DNA of 64,000 nucleotides from Rhodothermus marinus (GTDB taxonomy: Bacteria; Bacteroidota; Rhodothermia; Rhodothermales; Rhodothermaceae): NCBI RefSeq assembly GCF_009936275.1, contig NZ_AP019797.1, positions 2,339,890 to 2,403,889 of the forward strand, read 5' to 3'. The notes beneath the pieces were generated by a model. That model was not told where the DNA came from, did not search any database, and saw nothing but the letters and a program-made list of their open reading frames with translations. Every line of letters begins with the position of its first letter. The first letter of the stretch is position 1. This document shows, piece after piece, positions 1 through 8,589 of the stretch. A program made the position numbers and the translations under genes.

Positions 1-700
1 GGCACCGTTTGCAGAAGTACCGTCCCCGACGCGGATCCAGTCCTTCGAGCGGCGCAGGTAGCCGACGAAGCCGCCGGTAATGATCGCACAGGTCGGTGAG
101 CACGCACCGGTCACAGTGAGGCTGACGGGCCGTGCAGGTGTAGCGTCCGTGCAGGATCAAAAGGTGGTGGGCCTCGCCCCAGTCGCGCGCCGGAAGCTGG
201 CGCTTGAGCCGGCGTTCGACCTCGAGGGGAGTGCGGGCCCGCCGCACCAGCCCGATCCGATGCGCCACGCGGTAGACGTGCGTATCGACGGGCAAGGCGG
301 CCACCCCGAAGGCGACCGAGGCCACCACGCGGGCCGTCTTGGGACCGACGCCCGGCAGCGACTCGAGCGCTTCGAGCGAGGCGGGAATTTCGCCCCCGAA
401 CACGTCGCGGATGCGTCGGGCTGCGGCGACCAGATGCCGCGCCTTGCTGTTCGGGTACGAAACGGACCGAATGTAGGGCAGCACGTCCTCCGGCTCGGCG
501 GCCGCCAGCGCCTCGACGGTCGGAAACGCCGCAAACAGCGCCGGCGTCACCTGGTTGACCCGCGCGTCGGTGCACTGGGCCGAGAGCATCACGGCCACCA
601 GCAGCTGATAGGGATTCTCGTGGTGCAGCTCGGTCTGCGGCCGCGCGATCACCTGCCGCAACCGCGCCAGCACCTGCCGGGCCCGGGACGTACGTGCCAC
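1..700 (-). CDS. nth: Endonuclease III (DNA glycosylase/AP lyase), 3' end cut by window
   Basis: Base-excision-repair glycosylase/lyase acting on oxidised pyrimidines. Translating the minus strand from a GTG at 700 gives 233 residues with no stop before the window edge, so the C-terminus is missing. The helix-hairpin-helix reads LPGVGPKTA with the catalytic lysine at about residue 121, and the catalytic aspartate follows in LPVDTHVYRVAHR at about residue 139. A C-x6-C-x2-C-x5-C set (Cys 189, 196, 199, 205) matches the [4Fe-4S] cluster loop of the family. The GTG start is the first usable one before the domain; no ATG lies close by. The gene is divergent from the DUF4105 gene, with about 150 bases between them. 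Family assignment is very secure; the exact start is less so. Confidence 0.93.
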   Translation of the reverse strand, partial: MARTSRARQVLARLRQVIARPQTELHHENPYQLLVAVMLSAQCTDARVNQVTPALFAAFPTVEALAAAEPEDVLPYIRSVSYPNSKARHLVAAARRIRDVFGGEIPASLEALESLPGVGPKTARVVASVAFGVAALPVDTHVYRVAHRIGLVRRARTPLEVERRLKRQLPARDWGEAHHLLILHGRYTCTARQPHCDRCVLTDLCDHYRRLRRLPAPLEGLDPRRGRYFCKRC

Positions 701-848
701 CTGCCGTCTTTCCGGTTCTGTTAAAAAACCGCGTCCAAGATAGCACGACGGCCGTCAAGTTCCTTTGAAAAAAGCGCTTTGCCTGCAAGAACTCCCCGGC
801 ATTCGGAGTCGTTGGAGCCGCCGTACGTGACCACTCAGCGCTCAGCCC

Positions 849-2021
849 ATGCGTCGTTTGCTTCTGTTGCTGTTGCTGGTATCGACGGCCGCTCCGGCGG
901 CCACGCGTCCGCTCCCCCTTTCCGACAGCGCGCGCGTGGCGCTTGTCACGATCCTGCCCGGTCGCGCCCTCTACGCGGCCTTCGGGCACAGCGCCCTTCG
1001 CGTGTACGATCCCGTGCAGGGCATCGACTGGCTTTTCAACTACGGCACGTTCGACTTCAGCGATCCCTGGTTCATCCCGCGGTTCGTCTACGGCCAGCTC
1101 GACTATTTCCTGTCGGTGAGCGATTATGCCCGCTCCGTGCAGTTCTATCGTGAGGTGGAAGGCCGCCCGATCGTCGAGCAGTGGTTGAACCTGACCCCGG
1201 CGCAGCGCGACTCGCTCGTGGCCTTTCTGATGTGGAACGCCCGCCCGGAAAACCGCACCTACCGCTACGATTTTCTGTTCGACAACTGCTCGACACGCAT
1301 TCGGGACGTGCTCGAGCGCACGCTGGGCGACGCGTTGCGCTTTACGCACCGGGCGCCGGAGACGACGTTTCGGCGCCTGCTCGATCCGTACGTGGCCGAC
1401 CGGCCGCTGCTCCAGCTCGGCTTCTATCTGACGCTCGGCCAGCGCGTCGATCGACCACCCACGGCACGCGAGGTGATGTTTCTTCCGCTGGAACTGAAAG
1501 CCGCCTTCGATGAGGCCCGGGTGCGCCGCGATACCGCCTGGCTGCCGCTCGTTGCCCGCACCGACACCGTATTCTGGCCCACCGGCCACCGGCCGCTGCC
1601 CGAGCCGGCCTGGCCGTGGCCGACCGTGCTGGGCTGGCTGCTCTTTGCCTTCGGCGCGGGTGCGACGCTCGTCGCCTGGCGACGCGGTCGGCCGACCACC
1701 ACGCGGCTGGACGCCCTGCTGTTCGGCCTGGTCGGACTGGTGGGGCTGCTGTTGCTGCTGCTCTGGGTGGCCACGCTGCACACGGTGACGGCCTGGAACT
1801 GGAACCTGATCTGGGCCTGGCCACCGCATCTGGTGGTGGCCGTCCGCCTCTGGCGCCGCCGCCCACCCGCCGGATGGGAACGCACCTATCTACTTATGAC
1901 GGGCCTGCTCACGCTCCTGTTGGCGCTGGGCTGGTTCTTCTGGCCGCAGGAGCTGCATCCGGCCCTGCAGCCGATCGCCCTGCTGCTGGTGGTGCGCACG
2001 GCCGCCCGCATCGCCCGCTGA
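849..2021 (+). CDS. DUF4105 (Lnb N-terminal-like) membrane protein
   Basis: A 390-residue protein with a signal peptide (about residues 1-19) followed by a globular domain with the DUF4105 hallmarks: a FGHSALRVYD stretch near residue 40, GTFDF, and FLFDNCSTRIRD near residue 150, which carries the conserved Asn-Cys pair. The last third (from about residue 235) holds four hydrophobic segments, so the protein is probably inner-membrane anchored with the N-terminal domain outside the cytoplasm. DUF4105 proteins are common in Bacteroidota. They are related to the N-terminal domain of lacto-N-biosidase and to NlpC/P60-like folds, but no substrate is established. It stands alone between nth and the RNase P RNA. 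The domain call is good; the function is unknown. Confidence 0.8.
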   Translation: MRRLLLLLLLVSTAAPAATRPLPLSDSARVALVTILPGRALYAAFGHSALRVYDPVQGIDWLFNYGTFDFSDPWFIPRFVYGQLDYFLSVSDYARSVQFYREVEGRPIVEQWLNLTPAQRDSLVAFLMWNARPENRTYRYDFLFDNCSTRIRDVLERTLGDALRFTHRAPETTFRRLLDPYVADRPLLQLGFYLTLGQRVDRPPTAREVMFLPLELKAAFDEARVRRDTAWLPLVARTDTVFWPTGHRPLPEPAWPWPTVLGWLLFAFGAGATLVAWRRGRPTTTRLDALLFGLVGLVGLLLLLLWVATLHTVTAWNWNLIWAWPPHLVVAVRLWRRRPPAGWERTYLLMTGLLTLLLALGWFFWPQELHPALQPIALLLVVRTAARIAR

Positions 2022-2136
2022 AAACGCCCTTCAGCTCCGGGCTATGCGCTTTCCCGGGCATCATGGAGCATGGGCAAGCACGCTGCGGCGGCCCTTATAC
2101 GATTTCCGGGAAATCATAGTGCAGGTGAGAAAGCAC

Positions 2137-2212
2137 GGGCGCACACGGCGGTGCGCCCCTACAGATCCTTGACGTTTTCCCTATTCCGTAGGGGCGGACC
2201 TTGTGTCCGCCC
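2137..2212. repeat. Bipartite palindromic intergenic repeat, copy 1
   Basis: In the roughly 290-base gene-free gap after the DUF4105 gene there are two GC-rich hairpins. One has stem GGGCGCAC/GTGCGCCC (2137-2158) and runs into CCCCTAC. The other begins GTAGGGG and has stem GGGCGGAC/GTCCGCCC-type pairing (2192-2212). The two halves face each other as CCCCTAC...GTAGGGG. Similar arrangements occur near 27.8 kb and 57.5 kb and, as a single degenerate half, near 7.3 kb. It looks like a dispersed REP- or MITE-like element. No ORF is supported in this gap. Confidence 0.65.
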
Positions 2213-2313
2213 GATCATACCCGCCGCATCACGTCCGGTACACAGGAGGAGCGCCATCATGCACCGGAGCATCTCCTGCGCTCCCGGAGCAAGTGCATGG
2301 CGACAGAAAAGGC

Positions 2314-2342
2314 GAGGGGCTGCCCGAAGCGGACAGCCCCTC
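2314..2342 (-). terminator. Intrinsic terminator downstream of rnpB
   Basis: A near-perfect inverted repeat, GAGGGGCTG-CCC... against ...GGACAGCCCCTC, lies just past the 3' end of the RNase P RNA. Read on the minus strand it is followed by CGCCTTTTCT, a short T tract. It probably ends rnpB transcription. On the plus strand it is followed by ATTTT and could also act weakly in that direction. Confidence 0.65.
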
Positions 2343-2363
2343 ATTTTCTGGAAAGGTGGCGGC

Positions 2364-2820
2364 GTGCGCTGGCCTGTAAGCCGAATTCTGTCTGCCCGGA
2401 GCGACGGCCGCCGTGTCGCTTCCGGGGAGACCATCATTTATCTGGGACTGCCGTCACCGGCAGCCTCAAGCGGCCTACCCGCGCCGCCGCGCCGCTCCGA
2501 AAAGCGGCGCCTTTCAGCGGGCCACCTTATCCGCCGCGAGGGCGGTGCGGCGCTGCTTGGCCTTGCACCCCCCGGGGTTTGCCAGCCGCCGCTGTTACCA
2601 GCGACGCTGGTGGGCTCTTACCCCACCCTTTCACCCTTTGCCTGTGTCCCGCAGAGGCGGGACCATCGGCCGGTCTGCTCTCTGTGGCACTTTCCGTCAC
2701 CGCCCGGTTACCCGAACGGTGCCCTCCGGTTAGGAGGCGGGGCGCCCTGTGGTGTTCGGACTTTCCTCGCCGCCGCGCCTCACACGAGACGGGCGACGCG
2801 ATGGTCCGGCCAGCGCACCA
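2364..2820 (-). ncRNA. rnpB: RNase P RNA (bacterial, type A-like)
   Basis: The catalytic RNA of RNase P, which trims 5' leaders from pre-tRNAs. On the minus strand the 5' portion carries the conserved GAGGAAAGTCCGAACACCAC block (CR I) near 2760, and the 3' end carries ACAGAATTCGGCTTACAGGCC-type sequence (CR V and the P4/P1 strands) near 2370-2395. The ends pair as P1: GGTGCGCTGGCC at the 5' end with GGCCAGCGCAC at the 3' end, which sets the limits within a few bases. The length of about 457 nt is in the normal range. Several long open frames cross this region on the plus strand, but they are by-products of its GC content. A hairpin terminator follows immediately. Confidence 0.93.
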
Positions 2821-2842
2821 CTTTCGTTAATGCATAACGGAA

Positions 2843-3631
2843 TTAAGAAGATCCCGCGCTGCCGTTCGTAAAGCCCAGTTCCTGGCCAACCTCTTGGAAC
2901 AGCTCGCTGTCGACGATGATGCGTCCGGTGTGCTCGCAGGCGATGATGCGCTTGCGCTGGCGGATTTCCACCTGCTGCTGGGGCGGCACCGCATAGCCGG
3001 CCGCCGCTCCACGTTCCAGCGGCACCACGGCCCGGCCGTCCCGGTAGCGCGCCCGCAGCCGCTTGTAAGCGCGCAGGTAACGCGGATCCACCGCCTTTTC
3101 GGCCTCGGCACGCATGGCCTGCAACTGCTCCATCTCGTGCTTCGTGTCTTCCATCACCTCCTGCAGCTCGGCGCGCTTGGCCTGCAGCACTTCCTCCAGC
3201 TCCTTCAGGCGGGCTTCCGCTTCCTGAATGGCGGCGGTCCGCTCTTCCGTCAGCCGCTCCAGCTCTTCCAGACGGGCTTTGGCCGCTTCGATGCGCTGCC
3301 GCTGCGCCTCGATCTCCTTGGTCAGCGCATCGTACTCGCGGTTGTTACGCACGTGGAGCTGCTGCTCCTCGTAGCGCTTGATCAGCGTCTCCGCCTCCTC
3401 GATGTCCAGCCGGGCCCGACGGCGCTCCACCTCGTACTCCTTGAGCTCCCGCTTGTACTTCTCCAGACGCGTCTCCAGGCCGGCCTTTTCGTCCTCCAAG
3501 TCCCGGATCTCGTCGGGCAGATCGCCCCGCAGCTTTTCCAGCTGGTCAATCCGGGTGTCGATCAACTGCAGCCGAACCAGCGCCCGCAACTGTTCGGCAA
3601 TGGTGGCCGACTCCTGCATCGTGGTGGGCAT
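2843..3631 (-). CDS. Coiled-coil protein with degenerate C4 zinc ribbon (CdsZ/zf-RING_7-like)
   Basis: A 262-residue protein. Residues about 25-180 form a long charged coiled coil, and the last 70 residues correspond to the C-terminal zinc ribbon of the DUF164/CdsZ family. In typical members that ribbon has two Cys pairs. Here the first pair is replaced by Ala-Ala-Gly-Tyr-Ala (about residues 208-213, before VPPQQQVEIRQ). The second keeps only one cysteine, in IIACEHTGRIIVD near residue 232. Metal binding by the usual four cysteines is therefore unlikely. It lies between rnpB and the nif3 gene on the same strand. The family is known in Bacteroidota and is suggested to serve as an adaptor, but its function is not settled. 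Confidence 0.82.
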   Translation of the reverse strand: MPTTMQESATIAEQLRALVRLQLIDTRIDQLEKLRGDLPDEIRDLEDEKAGLETRLEKYKRELKEYEVERRRARLDIEEAETLIKRYEEQQLHVRNNREYDALTKEIEAQRQRIEAAKARLEELERLTEERTAAIQEAEARLKELEEVLQAKRAELQEVMEDTKHEMEQLQAMRAEAEKAVDPRYLRAYKRLRARYRDGRAVVPLERGAAAGYAVPPQQQVEIRQRKRIIACEHTGRIIVDSELFQEVGQELGFTNGSAGSS

Positions 3632-3720
3632 AAGCGACCTCCAGCTTTGTTCAATTTAATCCGTTCGCTAAGAACGCGCGCTACAGGCTAAAGTTTGATG
3701 TACTTTGCGCAAAAGCGCCG

Positions 3721-4857
3721 TCACGGCCGGTGGATGAATGTACGTACCGGCGAGGTACGAGCCGTGGTGCGTTTCCAGTCGACCGTCGGGAAACGTTGCT
3801 GCAGCCAGGTGGCCAGCAGCGCCTCGGTCAGCGCCTCGGTCTCGTAGTGGCCGGCGTCGATCAGCGCCATGCGTGGGCGCCCGTCGTTGTCGAGCACTTC
3901 GAAGAACCGGTGGTAGGTCAGATCGGCCGTGACGTAGGCATCGGCGCCAGCCGATAGCGCCCGTCCGATCAGGTCGGCTCCGGCCCCACCGCAGACGGCC
4001 ACCGTTTCGACGGATGCGTCCAGGTCGCCCACGTAGCGCAGGCTGTCGGTCTGGAGCCGCTCGGCCACGCGCTGCAGGAAATCGCGCAGCAGCTCGGGCT
4101 TTTCGAGCCGCCCGATCGCGCCCAGTCCCGCCCGGGTGTACGGCTGCTCGACGGGATACACGTCGTAGGCCACCTCTTCGTAAGGGTGGGCATCCCGCAT
4201 GGCCGCCAGCACACGCGGCAGGTCCCAGCGGGCGACTTCCACCTCCAGACGCAGCTCCTCGGCCGACTCCAGCTTGCCCGGCTCGCCGATGAACGGCCGT
4301 GCCATGTCGCCCGGACGGAAATAGCCGGTACCCCGCGTGGCGAACGCGCAGGCTTCGTAGTTGCCGATGCGTCCGGCCCCCGCCTCGGCCAGCGCCTCGC
4401 GCACCTGCTCGAAGTGCGAGGCCGGCACGAACGTCACCAGCTTATAGAGCGCCTGCTCCATCTTCGCCAGGAACTGCACGTCCTTCAGCCCCAGATGCTC
4501 GGCCAGCGCGAACGACACGCCGCCCGGCGCCGCATCCAGGTTCGTATGGATGCTGTAGAGCGCGATGCCCGCAGCGGCCAGTCGAAGCGCCAGCGACGAA
4601 ACCAGTCCGTCCGGCGTGAGCTGACGGAGCGGCCGGAACAGCAACGGGTGGTGCGTGATGATCAGCTCGGCTTCGAGCGTCCGGGCCTCTCCGAGCACGG
4701 CCGGTGTCAGATCGAGCGCCAGGAGCGCCCGCCGCACGGGCTGCTCCGGGTCGCCCACCTGAAGGCCCACGTTGTCGTAGGACTGTGCCGAGCCCGGCGG
4801 CGCCCAGGCTTCCAGCGCCGCGGCAATCTCGCGAACGGTCGGATAAGTTTCTGCCAT
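3721..4857 (-). CDS. Nif3-like dinuclear metal centre protein (GTP cyclohydrolase I type 2 family)
   Basis: A 378-residue member of the NIF3/YbgI family, which forms hexameric rings with a two-metal site. The start is taken as the ATG at 4857 because the family N-terminus (VREIAAALEAWAPP, SYDNVGLQVGD) begins directly after it; a longer open frame upstream has no family similarity. Metal ligands are visible in the HH pair of LIITHHPLLF near residue 66, in SIHTNLDAAPGGV near residue 105, and in the C-terminal DAGHYETE near residue 335. The about 130 residues between these motifs match the inserted PII/CutA-like domain seen in the longer members of the family. The biochemical role is unsettled in most bacteria. 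It follows the UMF1 transporter by about 50 bases and may be co-transcribed with it. Confidence 0.9.
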   Translation of the reverse strand: MAETYPTVREIAAALEAWAPPGSAQSYDNVGLQVGDPEQPVRRALLALDLTPAVLGEARTLEAELIITHHPLLFRPLRQLTPDGLVSSLALRLAAAGIALYSIHTNLDAAPGGVSFALAEHLGLKDVQFLAKMEQALYKLVTFVPASHFEQVREALAEAGAGRIGNYEACAFATRGTGYFRPGDMARPFIGEPGKLESAEELRLEVEVARWDLPRVLAAMRDAHPYEEVAYDVYPVEQPYTRAGLGAIGRLEKPELLRDFLQRVAERLQTDSLRYVGDLDASVETVAVCGGAGADLIGRALSAGADAYVTADLTYHRFFEVLDNDGRPRMALIDAGHYETEALTEALLATWLQQRFPTVDWKRTTARTSPVRTFIHRP

Positions 4858-4909
4858 GGCTTTCAGTGGTTTTTCGGTCAACGCGCGGCTTGTTTGTCGG
4901 TAGCTTAGC

Positions 4910-6208
4910 TCAGGTTCCGTCGGATTCCGTAGCCCGCGCCAGCCGCACGCCCTCGGCTTCGTCCACACGGGCCAGCAGCAGCATGCCCGCTGCAAAAAAC
5001 AGCAACACCGAGGCAACGCCTACCCGCTGGCTTCCCGACCAGTCCGTGAACAGCCCCAGTAGCAGCGGCCCGAGAAAGGCCGTGGCCTTTCCCGAAAAGG
5101 CAAAAAAGCCGTAAAACTCGTTGCGCTTGTCCGGCGGCGTAAAGCGTCCCAGCAGCGAGCGGCTGGCCGACTGACTGGGACCGGCAAAAATCCCGATGAG
5201 CAGCGCGGCCACCCAGAAAAGGGTGCGGCTGGTGGTCACCACGGCCAGCAGACTGGCCGCCGAAAGTCCCAGCAGGCTCAGCAAAAGCGTACGCTTGCCG
5301 CCCAGCCGGTCGTCTATAAACCCGAGCAGCCAGGCGCCCAGCCCCGCCGCCACGTTGATGACGATGCCGAATACGATCAGCTCGTCGGCCTCGAAGCCGA
5401 ACGTTCCGGCTGCATAGATGCCGCCGAAGGAAAAAATGGTCAGCAGGCCATCGTTGTAGAGCAACCGGGCCAGCAGCAGGCGTACGACCTGTCGGTAGCG
5501 CCGCACTTCGCGAAACGTGTCGACAAGCTGGCGGGTGGCCTGCCGAAAGACCGTCCGCACCTCGGGGCGAACGGCCGGGCGCCGCTCGGGCACCCAGAGG
5601 AACAGCGGCAGACTGAACAGCCCGTACCAGAGCGCCACGAGCAGGTTCGTGGCGCGAATGTTCGCGTGGCCCTCGCGAGAAAACCCCAGCAGCGGCGTTT
5701 CCGGCTGAATCAGCGCCACCAGCGCCACCACCAGGCAGAGCAACCCGCCCACGTAGCCCAGCGCCCAGCCGTAGCCCGAGACCCGGCCGATTCGCTCCGG
5801 CGGGGCGATGTCGGGCAAAAAAGCATTGTAGAAGACGTTTCCCAGTTCGAAGGCCACGTTGGCGATGGTGAAAAGCACGAGCGCCGCCAGCACCTCGCCG
5901 GATTGTGGAATATAAAGCGCCGCCGTGGAGAGCACACAGAGCACCGTGACGGCCAGCAGAAATCGCTTGCGGTATCCCCCCTGATCGGCCAGAGCGCCCA
6001 GATACGGCGACAGCAGCGCCACAATCAGACCGCTGGCCGTCACCGCCCGCGACCAGAGCGTCGTGCCGGAAATCGGATCCGGCGCCACGGCCTGCGTGAA
6101 ATAGGCGGCGTAGACGAACGTGACGACCAGCGTCGTAAACGCCGAGTTCGCGAAATCATACAGCGCCCACGCCCAGATCGTGCGGGGCCGGTAGGCGGGC
6201 GTTTCCAC
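4910..6208 (-). CDS. MFS transporter, UMF1/Atg22-like family
   Basis: An inner-membrane protein of about 432 residues with roughly 12 hydrophobic helices. The N-terminal WAWALYDFANSAFTTL signature is characteristic of the UMF1 branch of the major facilitator superfamily (bacterial relatives of yeast Atg22). I chose the GTG at 6208, a few codons before this motif, because UMF1 proteins begin close to it. An ATG at 6280 would add 24 residues rich in Cys and Pro that look non-coding. The substrate is unknown; efflux of amino acids is proposed for Atg22 but is not shown here. The gene lies upstream of nif3 on the same strand and starts about 90 bases after the preceding barrel gene ends. The family call is firm and the start is uncertain. 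Confidence 0.85.
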   Translation of the reverse strand: METPAYRPRTIWAWALYDFANSAFTTLVVTFVYAAYFTQAVAPDPISGTTLWSRAVTASGLIVALLSPYLGALADQGGYRKRFLLAVTVLCVLSTAALYIPQSGEVLAALVLFTIANVAFELGNVFYNAFLPDIAPPERIGRVSGYGWALGYVGGLLCLVVALVALIQPETPLLGFSREGHANIRATNLLVALWYGLFSLPLFLWVPERRPAVRPEVRTVFRQATRQLVDTFREVRRYRQVVRLLLARLLYNDGLLTIFSFGGIYAAGTFGFEADELIVFGIVINVAAGLGAWLLGFIDDRLGGKRTLLLSLLGLSAASLLAVVTTSRTLFWVAALLIGIFAGPSQSASRSLLGRFTPPDKRNEFYGFFAFSGKATAFLGPLLLGLFTDWSGSQRVGVASVLLFFAAGMLLLARVDEAEGVRLARATESDGT

Positions 6209-6298
6209 GAAGCGATTCGTTGCCTGGTAATCGACCGGATGCCAAAAAACGCAACCGGGCACGCAAAAGGCAAGGGGCAACGCCGCGTCCGCTACGGC

Positions 6299-6889
6299 TT
6301 AACGGAAATACCACCGCACAAAAAACAGCGGCCGGGAATACAGAGCAGAAAACCTGTCATTTTCCAGAAAGAGATGCATGTACAGCAGCTGTATTTCTCC
6401 TCCCATTGAAAACCGACGGACCGGGAAGTATTCCATGCCGGTAGCGGGTCCTACCAGAAAACCAATGCCTGAGCTTTCTGAGCGAATGATAACGTCCGAG
6501 TAGATGGGTTCGTCGCGAATGGACTGAAATAACAACATCAATCCCAGCCGACCACCCCAGTAACTCAGCAGATTGTCGGCGACATACCGCTGAGCAAAAA
6601 TGCCGGATCCAAGTTGCAATACAAAACGCGTCTCTTCGCGCTCCACAGACGAAAAGTCTTCGCGAAGCAGACCGATTTCCGGCTCCAGGCGCAGCTTTTC
6701 TGTCTCGATAAGGAGATAGCAGCTGATCGGCATTGGAAGTTCACTTTCGCCACTTACCACCATCGCCGGTATCCCCATCCCGAGCCCCCATCGTCGCACC
6801 GTTTGCGCCCGCACGTCCAATGCGCAGGCCATCAGGATCAAAACGGCCAGACCCATCAGCGCATACGCACGCATGACGCCGACCAGCAT
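6299..6889 (-). CDS. Probable outer-membrane beta-barrel protein, function unknown
   Basis: A 196-residue protein I do not recognise as a named family. It starts with a signal peptide (hydrophobic core about residues 10-27, cleavage after VRAQ). The rest alternates polar and hydrophobic residues in short strands with Tyr/Phe/Trp girdles (for example YWGGRLGLMLLF and GGEIQLLYMHLFLEND), and it ends RPLFFVRWYFR with a terminal aromatic strand. This is the usual look of a small 8-10-stranded outer-membrane barrel in Bacteroidota. A codon for the alternative start MRAYALMG lies six residues in. It shares its strand with the UMF1 and nif3 genes downstream but has no clear functional tie to them. 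Confidence 0.6.
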   Translation of the reverse strand: MLVGVMRAYALMGLAVLILMACALDVRAQTVRRWGLGMGIPAMVVSGESELPMPISCYLLIETEKLRLEPEIGLLREDFSSVEREETRFVLQLGSGIFAQRYVADNLLSYWGGRLGLMLLFQSIRDEPIYSDVIIRSESSGIGFLVGPATGMEYFPVRRFSMGGEIQLLYMHLFLENDRFSALYSRPLFFVRWYFR

Positions 6890-7046
6890 AATTGATCGAC
6901 AGAGTGCAGCAAATCCTCCTCGACGCTGTGATTTGTCGAAGTAAAAACATGGACGCTACTTTGTCAACGCCGACGGTGGATCGGAGCCTGAAGGCCGGAG
7001 CGGCGTTGCACAGAAGCGCGTTGTGCCTTTAACTTGACAGTATATT

Positions 7047-7120
7047 GCCCACGTAGCTCAGTCGGATAGAGCAGCGGCTTCCTAAGCCGTTGGTCGCAGG
7101 TTCGAGTCCTGCCGTGGGCA
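7047..7120 (+). tRNA. tRNA-Arg (anticodon CCU)
   Basis: A 74-nt cloverleaf. The acceptor stem GCCCACG pairs with CGTGGGC plus discriminator A. The D arm is GCTC...GAGC. The anticodon stem GCGGC/GCCGT encloses loop TTCCTAA, giving anticodon CCT for the AGG codon. The T arm is GCAGG-TTCGAGT-CCTGC. The 3' CCA is not encoded: the next bases are CAT. It stands alone between an outer-membrane gene and a propeller lipoprotein. Confidence 0.96.
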
Positions 7121-7267
7121 CATACAACAGGCGTAAGCTTCTGTTTTTTTTTGATCTGCAAATTCTCTGGTAAAACCAGGGTAAAGCCCAAAGGGCCTTT
7201 CCACGGACTTCGAAAGACGAAATCAAAGACCGGTGGAAGGTCGATAGCCTGTATAAAACGCATGTAA

Positions 7268-7303
7268 GAAAACGGGCCCACACGGCGAAGCACCCCTACC
7301 GGA
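7268..7303. repeat. Degenerate half of the dispersed palindromic repeat
   Basis: Downstream of the tRNA, in a 270-base gene-free gap, the sequence CGGGCCCACACGGCG followed by CACCCCTACCGG resembles one half of the bipartite CCCCTAC/GTAGGGG element. The hairpin is imperfect and the facing half is missing. Nothing else was recognised in this gap. Confidence 0.35.
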
Positions 7304-7390
7304 AATCTGCGATCCCATATTGTCATTTTTTTTTAGAGTTAAGGTCTGGGTTATTCTGGTGATACCACTTCCAATTCGTCGAGACGACAT

Positions 7391-8449
7391 ATGAGAAAGC
7401 TGCGTTGGAACTGGTCAAGTCTCTGGATGGCGGGGCTGTTACTGGCCGCCTGCTCGCTTTTCGAGCCGGAAAAAAAGACGCGTTTTGATTACGGGGGCGA
7501 TCCTCTGCCCGGTACCGAGAACCTGTACAATCTACGTTTATCTCCGGACGGCGAATGGGTGGCGCTGATCCGAGCCTATACGCCGGAACGGCTCGATCCG
7601 CCCAATCAACTCTGGCTGGTCCATCGCGATGGTCAGCAGATGCGTTTTCTGGGACCCAGCATCGGTAGTGCCGACTGGTCGCCGGATGGTAAACGGCTTG
7701 CATTGACTTACCATCGAGGGCTTTGCTGTGATGTTCATGTGGTGACGCTGGATCTGGAGAGTGGCCAGGTGGCGGTCTGGACGGGAGCCGATACGTTGCT
7801 GCTGTCGCATCCGACCGCTTCGTTCCCGCACTGGTTCCAGGACGGCCGACGACTGCTGTTTTCTGTTATCGGAAAGGCATATGGCCAGCTTTACGAGACA
7901 GGCATCTACGTCTTAAACCTCGAACACCGACAGGTGGAAGGCCCCCTGGTTAAGTCGATGGTAGGGGCTCAATTAGGCGGGCGGGATCGTTTTGCGGTAG
8001 GGATTATGCCGCAGCCGCAGGGGAGGGTTTACCGGGAGAACGCCGTGCGATATGAATTTGCCACGGGCGCGTTGACGGTGTTGACGGATTTTGGTCCGGA
8101 GGAAGCTTTTCGGTTTGCAGTGACACCCAGCCCGGTGAAAGACCTGATCGTGTTGGAGCGGCGAGTGGAGGGTGTGCCACAGCTTTTTCTGATGGACGGA
8201 AAGGGGCGCATCCTGCGACAATTGACCGAGCGGGGCGGCCACAACCCGCGCTGGAGCTATGATGGGCGGGCCGTGTTGTTTTTGCGGGATGTGGAGGCGG
8301 GTCCGGGGGCCCGGAATGTGCCCTTCGTGTACTGGTTGGACGAGGACCGTGAAGAGCCGCTCTGGCCGATGTTGCCGGACTCGGTGCCGGCGTTTCCTGC
8401 GCTGGACACGTTGCTTGCCGGGTGCATGCTCTGTGGAAAACTCCCGTAA
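7391..8449 (+). CDS. Lipoprotein with TolB-like beta-propeller (WD40-like PD repeats)
   Basis: A 352-residue secreted lipoprotein. The signal peptide ends in the lipobox LLAAC, so Cys21 would be the lipidated residue. The mature part contains repeated propeller blades of the WD40-like PD type: LRLSPDGEWVALI near residue 49, ADWSPDGKRLALTY near residue 93, and NPRWSYDGRAVLFLRD near residue 284. These usually fold as a six-bladed propeller like the C-terminal domain of TolB. A paired GLCCDVHV motif near residue 108 is unusual. No catalytic domain is attached, so a binding or scaffold role in the periplasm is likely, but the ligand is unknown. It stands alone, 270 bases after tRNA-Arg. Confidence 0.78.
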   Translation: MRKLRWNWSSLWMAGLLLAACSLFEPEKKTRFDYGGDPLPGTENLYNLRLSPDGEWVALIRAYTPERLDPPNQLWLVHRDGQQMRFLGPSIGSADWSPDGKRLALTYHRGLCCDVHVVTLDLESGQVAVWTGADTLLLSHPTASFPHWFQDGRRLLFSVIGKAYGQLYETGIYVLNLEHRQVEGPLVKSMVGAQLGGRDRFAVGIMPQPQGRVYRENAVRYEFATGALTVLTDFGPEEAFRFAVTPSPVKDLIVLERRVEGVPQLFLMDGKGRILRQLTERGGHNPRWSYDGRAVLFLRDVEAGPGARNVPFVYWLDEDREEPLWPMLPDSVPAFPALDTLLAGCMLCGKLP

Positions 8450-8589
8450 AAGCAAAACGTAAGGTGCCATGTACCGAGGCTACAACCTGGGGCAGGCCAT
8501 AACTTTAACTCTTCTGATATTGGCCTGCACGAAGGGCGAGCGCAGATCATTCCCGACATCCCCTATTTCCCCAACAACGGCCATATCTC

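Noticed and set aside
2070..2837. Overlapping plus-strand frames of 200-255 residues over the RNase P RNA
   Set aside because: The region has all conserved RNase P RNA blocks and end pairing; the frames show no protein-like features.
7021..7046. TTGACA and TATATT just before tRNA-Arg as a sigma70-type promoter
   Set aside because: The two boxes are only two bases apart and TATATT abuts the mature tRNA 5' end, so they cannot form a working promoter for it.
7047..7120. tRNA-Arg as an attachment site of an integrated element
   Set aside because: No repeat of the tRNA 3' end was noticed downstream within the window and no integrase is nearby.
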